Positions 28,686 through 36,746 of a stretch of DNA of 64,000 bases are shown piece after piece; positions within the stretch are counted from its first letter, which is position 1, and each line of letters begins with the position of its first letter. The position numbers and the translations under genes were made by a program. The stretch is from Bradyrhizobium sp. ISRA464 (GTDB lineage: Bacteria; Pseudomonadota; Alphaproteobacteria; Rhizobiales; Xanthobacteraceae), in the NCBI RefSeq assembly GCF_029910095.1, contig NZ_CP094526.1, positions 5,642,001 through 5,706,000 on the forward strand, read 5' to 3'. The notes below the pieces were generated by a model. The model did not search any database. It was not told where the DNA came from and saw nothing but the letters and a program-made list of their open reading frames with translations.

Positions 28686-28814
28686 TTATACGGAAACGTA
28701 ACCTGAGTTTTTGAAGTAGTTGGTGCACTCCTCCTTGGAGAAGAGATCGAGGAGTTCACCGGCCTTTCGCCAGGTTGTCTCCACACGAGGCTCTGCAGCT
28801 CGCATGATCAAGGT
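28686..28814 (-). pseudogene. C-terminal fragment of an IS630-type transposase
   Basis: About 42 codons ending at 28686: RAAEPRVETTWRKAGELLDL then FSKEECTNYFKNSGY. This is the conserved C-terminal tail of IS630-family transposases (…W..IG.L...F.P.EC.NYF..AGY). The catalytic DDE part is absent in all frames upstream. It abuts the chimeric remnant at 28291-28680 and marks transposon-driven rearrangement. Confidence 0.65.
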
Positions 28815-29383
28815 GTGGTTTCCCGGGATGCCACCATGAACAAATCCTAGCGGCTTCTCTCCCAGCGGATTCCGGCGCGAGAAGCACGGCTGGAAGCCGA
28901 CGCGGTAGCCTGCCAGGCATGGAATGCGCGCATGCTGGCGTTCTCCAGGGGCACGGGCGCGTGGCCAGTCTTGCTCGCTATGTAGAATGGGCACGGCCCC
29001 AGCCTTGGAGGAACTGGGGCCGTGGGGGGCATCGTGGTGTCTGGGTTTGGGGGACTTCGACACCTCGCGTGGAATGGAATTGAGAACCCGCCCGGTCGCC
29101 CTGGTCAATAACTCAAACGGGTCACCTCGTTCGGTGCAGCGCTTGCACGCAGTTCGGTGGAAAGCGGAGCAACTAGATGCGGGCGCAGAAGAAGCGGTAA
29201 GGGCGCCCCGCAAAACCACGGTACCCCTTCTTTGCTGTGCCTTCCATCAGCGCGACTAGGACACCCCCGAACAGGCCTGTGCTAGCCATGGAACTTCGAG
29301 GCGATGGGCCTCGACATAGGAAAAACTCGGCCCCGGCCTTGCGCTGGGGCCGCCTCTTTTCCTGGTCCCAGATTCGCAAAGAG
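28815..29383 (+). other. Non-coding stretch with two GC-rich hairpins
   Basis: No gene recognised. Hairpin 1: CACGGCCCCAG (28992-29002) with CTGGGGCCGTG (29014-29024), perfect 11 bp, loop 11. Hairpin 2: CGGCCCC (29328-29334) with GGGGCCG (29346-29352), followed by CCTCTTTT, terminator-like. The two share the sequence GGCCCC.GCCTT.G…GGGGCCG and may be related repeats. They precede the small-gene cluster that starts at about 29384. Confidence 0.5.
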
Positions 29384-29643
29384 CTGCCACGCACATATCT
29401 TCCGGGGCTCAAACGGAAGCGCATCGAAATCCCGCCGGTGGCCAAGCAGTTTGCCGCTAATATGCGGTCATTCCACAAGGAACATAACGCCATTAAGCGC
29501 GATGAGATCGCGGCGGACACGCGCACCTGCTTCTGCAGCATATGTCGAAGGGATCAAAGCTCCGGCTTTCCGAAGTCCTTAAACTGTTCGAGTTTGATGC
29601 GATGATCCGAGCGCTGGGCGCAACCCGAAGAGAGATCAAATGA
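29384..29643 (+). pseudogene. Small conserved hypothetical gene with a one-base frameshift
   Basis: Reads RTYLPGLKRKRIEIPPVAKQ and FAANMRSFHKEHNAIKRDEI in one frame, then must lose register at about 29525 to continue LLLQHMSKGSKLRLSEVLKL in the next, ending at TGA 29641-29643. Restoring one C (CGCCAC for CGCAC) gives one protein of about 86 residues. A second, fused copy of its N-terminal part occurs at 31189. The start codon is uncertain. The next small gene overlaps its stop (ATGA). Confidence 0.6.
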
Positions 29644-29786
29644 CCGTCTGGATCTACGTCAACACAAGCAAGCAAGTTGGTGACAAGGATCACCTCAAGG
29701 TCTTCGCCAACGAGGACGCCACGGAAAAATGGTTCGAAGAGAACGACCCCGAAGGCGTGGCGTTCGAGTACGAGGTTCTTGAGTGA
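29640..29786 (+). CDS. Very small conserved protein (48 aa)
   Basis: ATG overlaps the stop of the preceding small gene. The protein MTVWIYVNTSKQVGDKDHLK followed by VFANEDATEKWFEENDPEGV is acidic, with a beta-strand/helix pattern and no membrane segment. A segment of a paralogue (EDTADAWFKEHDPEGVAFA) is fused into the ORF at 31189, which supports this being a true gene family. Function unknown. Confidence 0.7.
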   Translation: MTVWIYVNTSKQVGDKDHLKVFANEDATEKWFEENDPEGVAFEYEVLE

Positions 29787-29938
29787 CCCGCATCGGTCGG
29801 AGGAGCGACGCGGGCGGCAATGGCTGCGATAAGCCTTCACAGCAGCCGATCGCGATTATCTATGAGCGGTCCAGGGCCGATAGGATCGGAAGCCCTCTCC
29901 GCGCGTTGGATTATTAGGCCCCAGCGGGAGGTCAACAA

Positions 29939-30136
29939 ATGATCAGCGACCGAGAGCGGCGGGCAACGACAACTGCGGAACGCGAAGCCCAGAAGGTATT
30001 CAAAGCGGTCGGGGCGAAGGAAGCTATGACCGATTATGCCAAGGCGCAAAAAGCGTTCCACGATAATCGAGAGCGCCTAAAGGCAGAACGGCTGGCGCGC
30101 GAGGCTGAAGCGGCCAACCGGACAAAAGCAGGTTGA
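29939..30136 (+). CDS. Small charged alpha-helical protein (65 aa)
   Basis: ATG 29939 is preceded by GCGGGAGGT. The sequence (MISDRERRATTTAEREAQKV, AKAQKAFHDNRERLKAERLA) is one long charged helix with heptad-like spacing, probably a coiled coil. Conserved in Bradyrhizobium-type genomes as far as I recall; no function known. Lies in a cluster of similarly small genes. Confidence 0.65.
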   Translation: MISDRERRATTTAEREAQKVFKAVGAKEAMTDYAKAQKAFHDNRERLKAERLAREAEAANRTKAG

Positions 30137-30191
30137 GCGTCGATCTGGATGACTGCGGGGGACCAAGTTCGGCCTCCCGGTGGAGGGTGAA

Positions 30192-30446
30192 ATGGCCCTG
30201 CACTTCAGCCGCGTTCTGGGCGATCTGGAAATTTGGATCGCAAGCAGCTACGGCTATTCATTCGTTATAAGTAACGAGAGCCGAACTGGGCCCGGCTTGC
30301 ACGGAGAGCCGGGCTTTGTTGCATCATGGCGTCCCGACTTTCTGAATAAGCCCGCGGTTGAGGTGGGCGGCTCGCCTTTCGGTACGTTCACTGAAGCCGA
30401 GCAGGCCTGCAATGCGTTCCTGAGTTACCTTACTATTACGGAATGA
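30192..30446 (+). CDS. Small hypothetical protein (84 aa)
   Basis: ATG 30192 follows GGTGGAGGGTGAA, a good ribosome site; an in-frame GTG at 30180 is less likely. The protein (MALHFSRVLGDLEIWIASSY, FGTFTEAEQACNAFLSYLTI) has a mixed beta-then-helix pattern. The internal palindrome CCCGGCTTGCACGGAGAGCCGGG (about 30291-30313, stem CCCGGCT/AGCCGGG) is inside the reading frame. No recognised domain. Confidence 0.6.
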   Translation: MALHFSRVLGDLEIWIASSYGYSFVISNESRTGPGLHGEPGFVASWRPDFLNKPAVEVGGSPFGTFTEAEQACNAFLSYLTITE

Positions 30447-30626
30447 GGTAACCCCGCTCGACGCCTTGCCCCAAGATCAGCCCTGGTCGCGCGTTGGCTG
30501 GCGCCTGGTTTGCACGGTCTGGGCGCGGCCGGTTCTGTGAACATCGTCCCGAACTGGCATGACAGGATTGGCCACGCCGTGCCATTTTAGCAAAGGCTGG
30601 AAGCCGTAATTTCCCGCCGATGAAAC

Positions 30627-30824
30627 TCAGCGCCACATCGTAGGCGTGTTCAGAGCGTTGTGACCTGCCGCCTTCAAGTCATCTATTGAGAGCTGTCCGC
30701 TTGCCGCGGCTTCGAGGATCTTGGAGGCAACGTGCGCTCTGGCGCCGGTCTCATACACGGAAATATTCTCGCACACTTCCTCGAGCACTGCTCTAAGTAG
30801 CGCAGTCGTTTCCGCGTCGAACAT
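30627..30824 (-). CDS. Small hypothetical protein (65 aa), conserved family
   Basis: ATG 30824 with GGAGGG about 9 bases upstream on the minus strand. MFDAETTALLRAVLEEVCEN, SVYETGARAHVASKILEAAA and SIDDLKAAGHNAL form a compact helical protein. Similar short proteins (…ETxxRAHVASxLLEAA…) recur in Rhizobiales and are annotated as hypothetical. Monocistronic on the strand opposite to the neighbouring small genes. Confidence 0.7.
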   Translation of the reverse strand: MFDAETTALLRAVLEEVCENISVYETGARAHVASKILEAAASGQLSIDDLKAAGHNALNTPTMWR

Positions 30825-31188
30825 GCGTTTCCCTCCAGTTGGAGATAGATGCTGAATGCCGCGCGAGCGGAGTATGTTCGCTCGGCGGCACCGCCACGCA
30901 TTCCAGTCTGGGCCCTGAAATCCCAGCACGGGGAGATTGGCACTCGTCCGCCAAGGTTTTGTGACGCGCGTGAGCCGACAGGTCGTCGCCGGCTCATGGA
31001 GCACGCTAACAAATTCCCGTCGGAGGGCGGCGACAGCGCTAGGCGCTGCCGCACCACATATGGGTTTGGGCGCCCGGCTCGGGAGACCCAGCCCGCGCAA
31101 GCCAGAGGCGCGATCGCACTCCTTGATCTGGGCTTCGCGGCGCATAAATGCGCTGTGAACCAAACCGATCCGGACCTATCTGCTGGGC
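30825..31188 (+). other. Intergenic, nothing recognised
   Basis: 364 bp. Open frames are present on both strands because of high GC, but none has a ribosome site and recognisable protein. A short inverted repeat CAGCGC/GCGCTG lies near 31033-31048. Confidence 0.4.
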
Positions 31189-31350
31189 ATGCCGATCACC
31201 CGAAAGCCGATCGAGATCCCTCCGGAAGTCGCGCGTCAGTTCGCCGACGAAGACACAGCCGACGCTTGGTTCAAAGAGCATGATCCAGAGGGCGTGGCAT
31301 TCGCCCTGGGCGCCGGCACCGGCATCGTCGCGGACGTCTATCATTGCTGA
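31189..31350 (+). pseudogene. Fused remnant of two small genes leading into an isomerase fragment
   Basis: 53 codons from ATG 31189. Residues 1-19 (MPITRKPIEIPPEVARQFA) match the N-terminus of the small gene at 29384 (RKRIEIPPVAKQFA). Residues 20-39 (DEDTADAWFKEHDPEGVAFA) match the core of the 48-aa protein of 29640. So a deletion has joined the front of one gene to the middle of its neighbour. From residue 40 the frame becomes the isomerase fragment described next and stops at TGA 31348-31350. It could still be translated as a hybrid micro-protein. Confidence 0.6.
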
Positions 31351-31653
31351 TGGGACCCGAACTTTGCGGCCGGCCTGCGCCGCGCCGGGCCCGACCGTAT
31401 CCTGACGTTTCATCTGTGCGACTGGCTCGTGCCGACCCGCGACGTCTATCAGGATCGCGGCATGGTCGGAGACGGCGTGATCGATATCGGCTTCTACCGG
31501 CGCCTGCTGGACGACATCGGCTACGACGGGCCATTCGAAATCGAGATTTTCTCGAAACTGGACTGGTGGCTACGCGACCCCGAGGAGACGACCCGGGTTT
31601 GCGTGGAGCGCTGCGCCCCTTTCGTGGGGCCTCGCCCGACTTGTGCACTATGA
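31306..31653 (+). pseudogene. C-terminal fragment of a sugar-phosphate isomerase/epimerase, with a stop codon
   Basis: The frame reads GTGIVADVYHC-stop-WDPNF, then GPDRILTFHLCDWLVPTRDV, DRGMVGDGVIDIGFYRRLLD and YDGPFEIEIFSKLDWW: the C-terminal third of xylose-isomerase-like TIM-barrel sugar epimerases. The position of the stop (31348) corresponds to a Trp in the usual DVYH.WWDP motif, so TGG to TGA is likely. The N-terminal two thirds are missing and replaced by the fused small-gene remnant. Confidence 0.65.
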
Positions 31654-31717
31654 GGTTGACGCGCGATGCTTCGCCAGCAGTTATGTCCTACGGACCTGTT
31701 CGGAATTTGTATCAACC

Positions 31718-32407
31718 GTGAACGAAAAGCCCCGCAAGCGCGATTCAATCCAGACCCAGGAGCGGATCCTCGCTGCCGCCAAGACGGAGTTCGCCCGCAA
31801 GGGGTATGACGGTGCGCGCGTGGACGCCATCATCGCGCGCGCCAAGATCAGCAAGAACCTGCTCTATCACCACTTCCACTCGAAGGAAGAACTCTATGTG
31901 CGCGTGCTGGAGCGCACCTACGAGACCCTGCGCCGGCGTCAGGGCGACGTACCGCTGACCGGGCTCGACCCTGTGGAGGCGATGCGGCGGCTGTGCGAGA
32001 GCACGTTCCAGACCTTCATCGACGAGCCCGACGTGATCGTCATCCTCAACACCGAAAACCTGCACCGCGGCAAGCACATCGCGAAATCGCCGATCATTCG
32101 CTCGCTGTACAACCGTCTGTCGAATTCGATCCAGACCATCCTCGCGGAAGGCCAAGGTCGCGGCGTGTTCAGGTCCGGCATTGACCCGGTAGAGCTTTAC
32201 ATTTCGATTTCCGCGCTCGGCTATTTCTATCTTTCCAACCGCTATACGCTATCGATGATCTTCGATCGTGATCTGAAACAGCCCGACGACCTGAAACGGC
32301 GGAAGGCGCACATCGTCGAGGTGATCCTCGCCTATCTGACCACCGGCGTCGGGCCCTCGCCCGCGGCGCCCTTGACAGACGAACGATCTGCTCAGAAGAC
32401 GACCTAG
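31718..32407 (+). CDS. TetR/AcrR family transcriptional regulator
   Basis: 229 aa from GTG 31718; longer in-frame starts exist upstream but read through the isomerase debris. The helix-turn-helix lies near residues 20-60 (RILAAAKTEFARKGYDGARV, DAIIARAKISKNLLYHHFHS), then a RutR-like ligand-binding domain (FIDEPDVIVILNTENLHRGK). Followed 36 bp downstream by a class II aldolase gene in the same direction, which it may regulate or which may share its effector. No operator could be identified with confidence. Confidence 0.85.
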   Translation: MNEKPRKRDSIQTQERILAAAKTEFARKGYDGARVDAIIARAKISKNLLYHHFHSKEELYVRVLERTYETLRRRQGDVPLTGLDPVEAMRRLCESTFQTFIDEPDVIVILNTENLHRGKHIAKSPIIRSLYNRLSNSIQTILAEGQGRGVFRSGIDPVELYISISALGYFYLSNRYTLSMIFDRDLKQPDDLKRRKAHIVEVILAYLTTGVGPSPAAPLTDERSAQKTT

Positions 32408-32443
32408 CTGCCCGACGGGAGGCAGACACACAGGGAACCGACC

Positions 32444-33256
32444 ATGGCTCACGTTTTGAACCACGACTCCGATCCGGGGACACCTGCCGACACAGGATCA
32501 GTCGCACCGAACCGTCCGGACTTCGACAGCGAATCAGTGTGGAACGCGCGGGTCGATCTCGCCGCCTGCTTTCGTTTCGCCGCGCGACTTGGCATGCATG
32601 AGGGAATCTGCAACCACTTCTCAGCGGTTGTGCCTGGCTATGATGATCTATTCCTGGTCAATCCCTATGGCTACGCCTTCAGCGAACTCTCGGCCTCACA
32701 GCTCCTGATCTGCGACTTCCACGGCGACGTGCTGTCGGGTCAAGGAGTACCGGAGGCGACCGCCTTCTATATCCACGCGCGGTTGCACCTCAAGGTGCCT
32801 CGGGCCAAGGTTGCCTTCCATACCCACATGCCGCACGCGACGGCGCTCTGCATGACCGAGGGAGAACCGCTGCTGTTTGCAGGCCAGACCGCGCTGAAAT
32901 TCTATGGCCGCACCGCGGTGGATTGGGACTACAACGGCCTCGCCCTCGACAGCACAGAAGGCGATCGCATCGCCGCTTCCGTTGGTAGCGCCGACATCAT
33001 CTTCATGAAGCATCACGGGGTCATGGTGCTGGGTAACAACATCGCCGAAGCGTGGGACGACCTGTACTATCTGGAACGGGCCGCCGAAGTGCAGTGCATC
33101 GCCATGTCGACGGGACGTCCTCTTATTCCCGTTGCACCGGACATTGCTGCGGCGACCGCCAAGCAGATGCGCGACGGCGATGCTGCTTCGGCCCTACAGC
33201 ACCTCGAAAGCCTGAAGCGGATACTCGATCGAGAAGAGCCGTCCTATCGCAGTTGA
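32444..33256 (+). CDS. Class II aldolase/adducin family protein
   Basis: 270 aa. The AraD/FucA fold is shown by NHFSAVVPGYDDLFLVNPYG, the zinc ligands in KVAFHTHMPHATALC (HxH, residues about 126-128), a further His in FMKHHGVMVLG, and LYYLERAAEVQ. It probably cleaves or decarboxylates a hydroxylated, often aromatic or sugar-derived, substrate in the cytosol. Transcribed after the TetR gene; the sugar-isomerase fragment upstream hints at a once larger carbohydrate catabolic locus. Confidence 0.85.
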   Translation: MAHVLNHDSDPGTPADTGSVAPNRPDFDSESVWNARVDLAACFRFAARLGMHEGICNHFSAVVPGYDDLFLVNPYGYAFSELSASQLLICDFHGDVLSGQGVPEATAFYIHARLHLKVPRAKVAFHTHMPHATALCMTEGEPLLFAGQTALKFYGRTAVDWDYNGLALDSTEGDRIAASVGSADIIFMKHHGVMVLGNNIAEAWDDLYYLERAAEVQCIAMSTGRPLIPVAPDIAAATAKQMRDGDAASALQHLESLKRILDREEPSYRS

Positions 33257-33630
33257 TTCCGCTCCACGAACTCGCCGGCCCAACCGTCGCGACTAGAGCG
33301 TTAACGTCGAGCGTACGAAATCGCAGGATATCGTAGGTAGGCGTGTGAGACCGTAGAATTGGTAGCGGCGGAGCGCTACCTACGTTCCCCCCGACAGGAT
33401 TTGCCTGAGTTCTTGGTATCGGTGGCGTAACCGTTCGCGTTCGCAGGCGTGTATCCTTGCTTCTCCCCTTGTGGGAGAGGTGAAAGCCTAATATTCCCTG
33501 TTATTTCAATAAGTTGGATGGATCGTGTCCCGATAGTGTCCTTAGTAGCTTCGGCTGGGGATAGCCTGATCCATCAGTCCAAACCTGAAGCTGGATGGTG
33601 TTAGGTTCGATGCATGCAACTAGAGCGATG
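33257..33630 (+). other. Intergenic region with a small palindrome
   Basis: 374 bp without a convincing gene. TCTCCC (33462-33467) / GGGAGA (33473-33478) forms a short hairpin of a type frequent in this genus. AT-content rises near 33485-33530. Confidence 0.4.
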
Positions 33631-33768
33631 CTAAAGAAACCAGCTAGCCTTGTCCAAAGCCTGCTGAGCAGCCGCGCGCATGGCGGCGAGCTGATCGCCG
33701 CGCTTAGTCAGCGCGGCGATCTCGGTTTCGGCTTTCTGCATCTGTGTTTTCCGAAAAGGATTTCTCAT
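33631..33768 (-). CDS. Very small protein (45 aa), possibly phage-related
   Basis: ATG 33768 to TAG 33631. MRNPFRKTQMQKAETEIAAL then TKRGDQLAAMRAAAQQALDK: a charged coiled-coil-like helix resembling the tiny proteins that accompany prophage structural genes in Rhizobiales. No ribosome site is obvious. It directly follows another minus-strand mini-ORF by 9 bp. Confidence 0.4.
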   Translation of the reverse strand: MRNPFRKTQMQKAETEIAALTKRGDQLAAMRAAAQQALDKASWFL

Positions 33769-33777
33769 AGAGCCGGT

Positions 33778-33906
33778 TTACGCCGCAGCCGCGGATTTGC
33801 GCAGACCGGACACTTGGGCCGCTCCAAATTCGGTGTAGTTGCTCTTGGCGCGCTCCATATTTCGGAGCATTTTTAGCGCTGGCGAAGTGGTGAGACGGAT
33901 TTCCAC
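33778..33906 (-). CDS. Very small ORF (42 aa), possible gene tail
   Basis: GTG 33906 to TAA 33778: VEIRLTTSPALKMLRNMERA followed by KSNYTEFGAAQVSGLRKSAA. Composition is protein-like and the reading frame matches that of the next mini-gene, but the frame is also open upstream, so this may be the 3' end of a decayed gene. Unknown function. Confidence 0.3.
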   Translation of the reverse strand: MEIRLTTSPALKMLRNMERAKSNYTEFGAAQVSGLRKSAAAA

Positions 33907-33978
33907 TCCACTGCCGAGAACTAAAAAGAACCGCAAGCATAATGCATACGATAGCAAGCGAGAGGAGGTCGCTTAGCG

Positions 33979-35742
33979 CTAGGGCGGAAGCCCCGCAGCC
34001 TGAAATGCCTCAAATATTCTCTCCCGAGTGGCGAGCGATCGCACCGGGTAATTTTCGTAGGAATGAGACGCCCGAAAGTCTGGCTTGAGCCTCAAAAGAT
34101 GTGCTGCGGCCTTTCTGGCATCATCGCTTCGATCAGCACCAATACTGTTGATTATCAAAGCCCCCAAAGAATGAGCATCAGCGCGAAATTGGACCGCCTT
34201 CTCGGCCCATTTGCACCCTTCGACGTAGTGCCCCAGGCAAAAGAGAGCGAATGCCTTTCCATTCCATGTCCACTTTCTGTGTGGGTCAAGTGGGCTTATT
34301 CTCAGCAGCCGATCGAAGCACTGAACAGCTTTATCAGGTTCATCGCACATCAACGCGACCCAGCCGTATGAATGCCATGCTGTAGCAAGGTTGGCATTGA
34401 GAGCCACAGCTTCAGCAGTCATCGAAAATCCGCGATCATAGCTGCGTCCAATATACGTGAGAACGTGTCCGGCTACTGCCAACGAAAATGCGTCATCAGC
34501 CGCGAGCTTTGCGGCAGAGTTGGCAAACTGAATTGCTTCCGTGCGCTCTTCGGCAGTGAGAGGTGATCCGCTAACCGCCTGTTGGACTTGGTATGTCAAG
34601 GCCAGATTGGCATAGGCTGGCCCGCACTCCCCATCCTGTTCAATAGCTTTTTTGAGAAAGGCACGCGCCTCATTAAGGGAGCCGTTTTGTACAAGCGCTA
34701 CTCCCCGCAAATAGAGATCATAACTATCCAGTCTATCTGTGGGTTTCCGTTTCGCCCGTTCGATTTCGGCCCGCACAACAGCGGGAGCTATTAAAGTAAC
34801 GACTGCCTCGGTAACCTCATCTTGTAGGCTGAATATGTCTTCGATCAATCCGTCGAATTTGTCGGCCCAGAGATGGTTGTTCGTTGCTGCTTCAATCAGC
34901 TGGCCGGTAATCCGAACTCGGTTACCTGCCTTTCGCACACTACCTTCCAGCACGTACCTTACACCAAGTTGCTGACCCACCTGTTTGATATCGACGGCCT
35001 TGCCCTTGTAGGTAAAGCTCGAATTGCGTGCGATGACGAACAGCGACTTAAATCTAGACAGCGCTGTGATTATATCTTCGACGACTCCGTCAGCGAAATA
35101 TTCCTGTTCGGGATCGCCGCTCATGTTCTGGAATGGTAGGACAGCTATCGACGGCTTGTCCGGCAGTGGCAGCGTTTTGTAAGGCTCGGCAGGCGAATTT
35201 GAGCTCTTAGATGGTGTCGCGCTTCCGGACCGCGCGTCGTACAGTCGCACAGGTCGGTCAATGTTTTTAAGCGCTCTTTCCCCGAGATCGTCAAATAAAA
35301 AGCTGGTCTTACCACGAACCTGCTCAAAGGCGCTGCCGGATAGGCAAACACTGCCGGGCTCGCACTCATTCTCGACGCGGGCCGCCACATTAACACCGTC
35401 ACCGAAGATGTCGTCGCCATCGATTATGATATCTCCGACGTTGATACCGATGCGGAACGTGATCTTCGGCGATGCGCCACCATTGCGCTTCGCCATCCTG
35501 CCTTGGACCTCCATCGCGCAGTTCACCGCATCTACAGCACTGGCGAACTCCACCAACATGCCATCGCCAGTCGTCTTCACGATCCGGCCATGATGTTCTG
35601 CGATTGCGGGATCAACGACCTCGCGCCGATGCGACTTCAACGCTGCCAAGGTGCCGACCTCGTCGGTCCCCATCAGGCGCGAGTAGCCCGCGACATCCGC
35701 CGCCAATACCGCTGCCAGCCGGCGTTCGACACGCTCCGCCAT
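33979..35742 (-). CDS. Class III adenylate/guanylate cyclase with TolB-like and TPR regions
   Basis: 587 aa. Residues 1-170 are a class III cyclase catalytic domain: metal-binding Asp in AADVAGYSRLM (D16) and TTGDGMLVEF (D60), then FRIGINVGDIIIDGDDIFGD and GVNVAARVE. Residues about 195-310 form the TolB-like (FlgO/CadC-type) module SIAVLPFQNMSGDPEQEYFA. The C-terminal half is helical TPR-like repeats. Such cyclases are highly multiplied in Bradyrhizobium. Expected to make cAMP in response to an unknown signal; cytoplasmic, no membrane helix. It stands alone. Confidence 0.88.
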   Translation of the reverse strand: MAERVERRLAAVLAADVAGYSRLMGTDEVGTLAALKSHRREVVDPAIAEHHGRIVKTTGDGMLVEFASAVDAVNCAMEVQGRMAKRNGGASPKITFRIGINVGDIIIDGDDIFGDGVNVAARVENECEPGSVCLSGSAFEQVRGKTSFLFDDLGERALKNIDRPVRLYDARSGSATPSKSSNSPAEPYKTLPLPDKPSIAVLPFQNMSGDPEQEYFADGVVEDIITALSRFKSLFVIARNSSFTYKGKAVDIKQVGQQLGVRYVLEGSVRKAGNRVRITGQLIEAATNNHLWADKFDGLIEDIFSLQDEVTEAVVTLIAPAVVRAEIERAKRKPTDRLDSYDLYLRGVALVQNGSLNEARAFLKKAIEQDGECGPAYANLALTYQVQQAVSGSPLTAEERTEAIQFANSAAKLAADDAFSLAVAGHVLTYIGRSYDRGFSMTAEAVALNANLATAWHSYGWVALMCDEPDKAVQCFDRLLRISPLDPHRKWTWNGKAFALFCLGHYVEGCKWAEKAVQFRADAHSLGALIINSIGADRSDDARKAAAHLLRLKPDFRASHSYENYPVRSLATRERIFEAFQAAGLPP

Positions 35743-35968
35743 AAAGGCCCCAAGTGCCCGCTAAGCTACCTCGATATTAAGAGCACGAGAGGTTAGTCCT
35801 CGGCTAGAGGAAACTTCTGGTTGGGGTGAACGGTGCCTATTTTGAGGTACCTAGCCAGTGACTTCCCATAAGCAGTCCAGAACCAAACCGGGCTCGCCCT
35901 TATGTCCTGCCAACCAAGTCCTCGGCGCACTGCGCAACGCGCCACTCTCACCCCATTTCACGCTCCAT

Positions 35969-36351
35969 CTAACGCGGCCGCAGCTCCTGCGGCTCCGACC
36001 ACTTCGGTGAAAATTCCCGTAATCGGTTCTGTGCCTTGACACGCGCGGTAAGCCGCCGCGATGCTTCTCGATGTACGCGAGCAGATCCGCTGTAACAATG
36101 ATCCAGACGCCTGCACGCTTTTCCGCGATCGGGCGACGCATCCGCGCGGCATGCGCAATCCAGTAGTAAATCGTTTGGTCGGTAACGTCGCAAACTTTGG
36201 CCGCCTCGACCACGGTCAGGAACAGTCGCCCGCGAAGGTCGCCCACCGCGGCACCTGCCCCGCCTAGCCGACGTACGCTATCTGCAAGGCGCGCGGCGTC
36301 GGCGGACAGCTGATCAAGCTCGGCGGCGAGCGTCTTCTGGTCGTCGGTCAT
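35969..36351 (-). pseudogene. Helix-turn-helix (excisionase/MerR-like) protein with a C-terminal frameshift
   Basis: ATG 36351 (MTDDQKTLAAELDQLSADAA) leads to a helical N-terminus and a DNA-binding module FLTVVEAAKVCDVTDQTIYY, GVWIIVTADLLAYIEKHRGG (HTH_17-like). The frame then runs on to 35851 with atypical sequence. Restoring one G at about 36043-36047 gives a natural end, ARVKAQNRLREFSPKWSEPQ, stopping at 35969. Its start overlaps the stop of the upstream minus-strand gene by one base. It may still function, since the HTH lies before the lesion. Confidence 0.55.
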
Positions 36352-36701
36352 TATTGGTCTCCCTCTGCCAACACGGCCCAGCACTCATCCAGCGTCCACC
36401 CGCACGGCCCCTCAAGGTTGCGCATCGCAAGTCGGAAGTGCTGGTCGCAACGCAAGGCGGCCCGCAGTTCGTCCTCACGGCGCGCGCGTGCATCGGCGCG
36501 CATGGCCGTGTCCAGCTCGATCAGCACGGCCATCAACCGGCGTGCTTCACGACGCCGAGCTTCGAGGTCCGGCAGGCGGTCGAGACCCTTGCAGCCATTG
36601 TCGAACTGCTCAAAGAGAGCATCCAGGGCAGTCTGAGCAGGCCCAGAGGGACCAGTATTGCGACCGAGGTGCCGATCAACGGCCTCGATGATCGTCTTCA
36701 T
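36351..36701 (-). CDS. Hypothetical protein (116 aa) paired with the HTH gene
   Basis: Start at ATG 36701 (MKTIIEAVDRHLGRNTGPSG); a GTG at 36737 in the same frame is possible, and a short overlapping frame from 36750 (MTEQRARVREEAAS) hints at a further upstream register change. The body (LPDLEARRREARRLMAVLIE, EDELRAALRCDQHFRLAMRN) is helical and charged. TAA overlaps the ATG of the HTH gene, so the pair is coupled. Unknown function; context suggests a mobile-element accessory gene. Confidence 0.5.
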   Translation of the reverse strand: MKTIIEAVDRHLGRNTGPSGPAQTALDALFEQFDNGCKGLDRLPDLEARRREARRLMAVLIELDTAMRADARARREDELRAALRCDQHFRLAMRNLEGPCGWTLDECWAVLAEGDQ

Positions 36702-36746
36702 GCGCCAACGAGGCTGCTTCTTCTCGTACCCGCGCACGCTGCTCCG

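Noticed and set aside
33704..33940. A 78-codon minus-strand frame overlapping the two micro-ORFs.
   Set aside because: Sequence is Arg/Ser-rich and atypical, whereas the overlapping 42- and 45-codon frames have normal composition.
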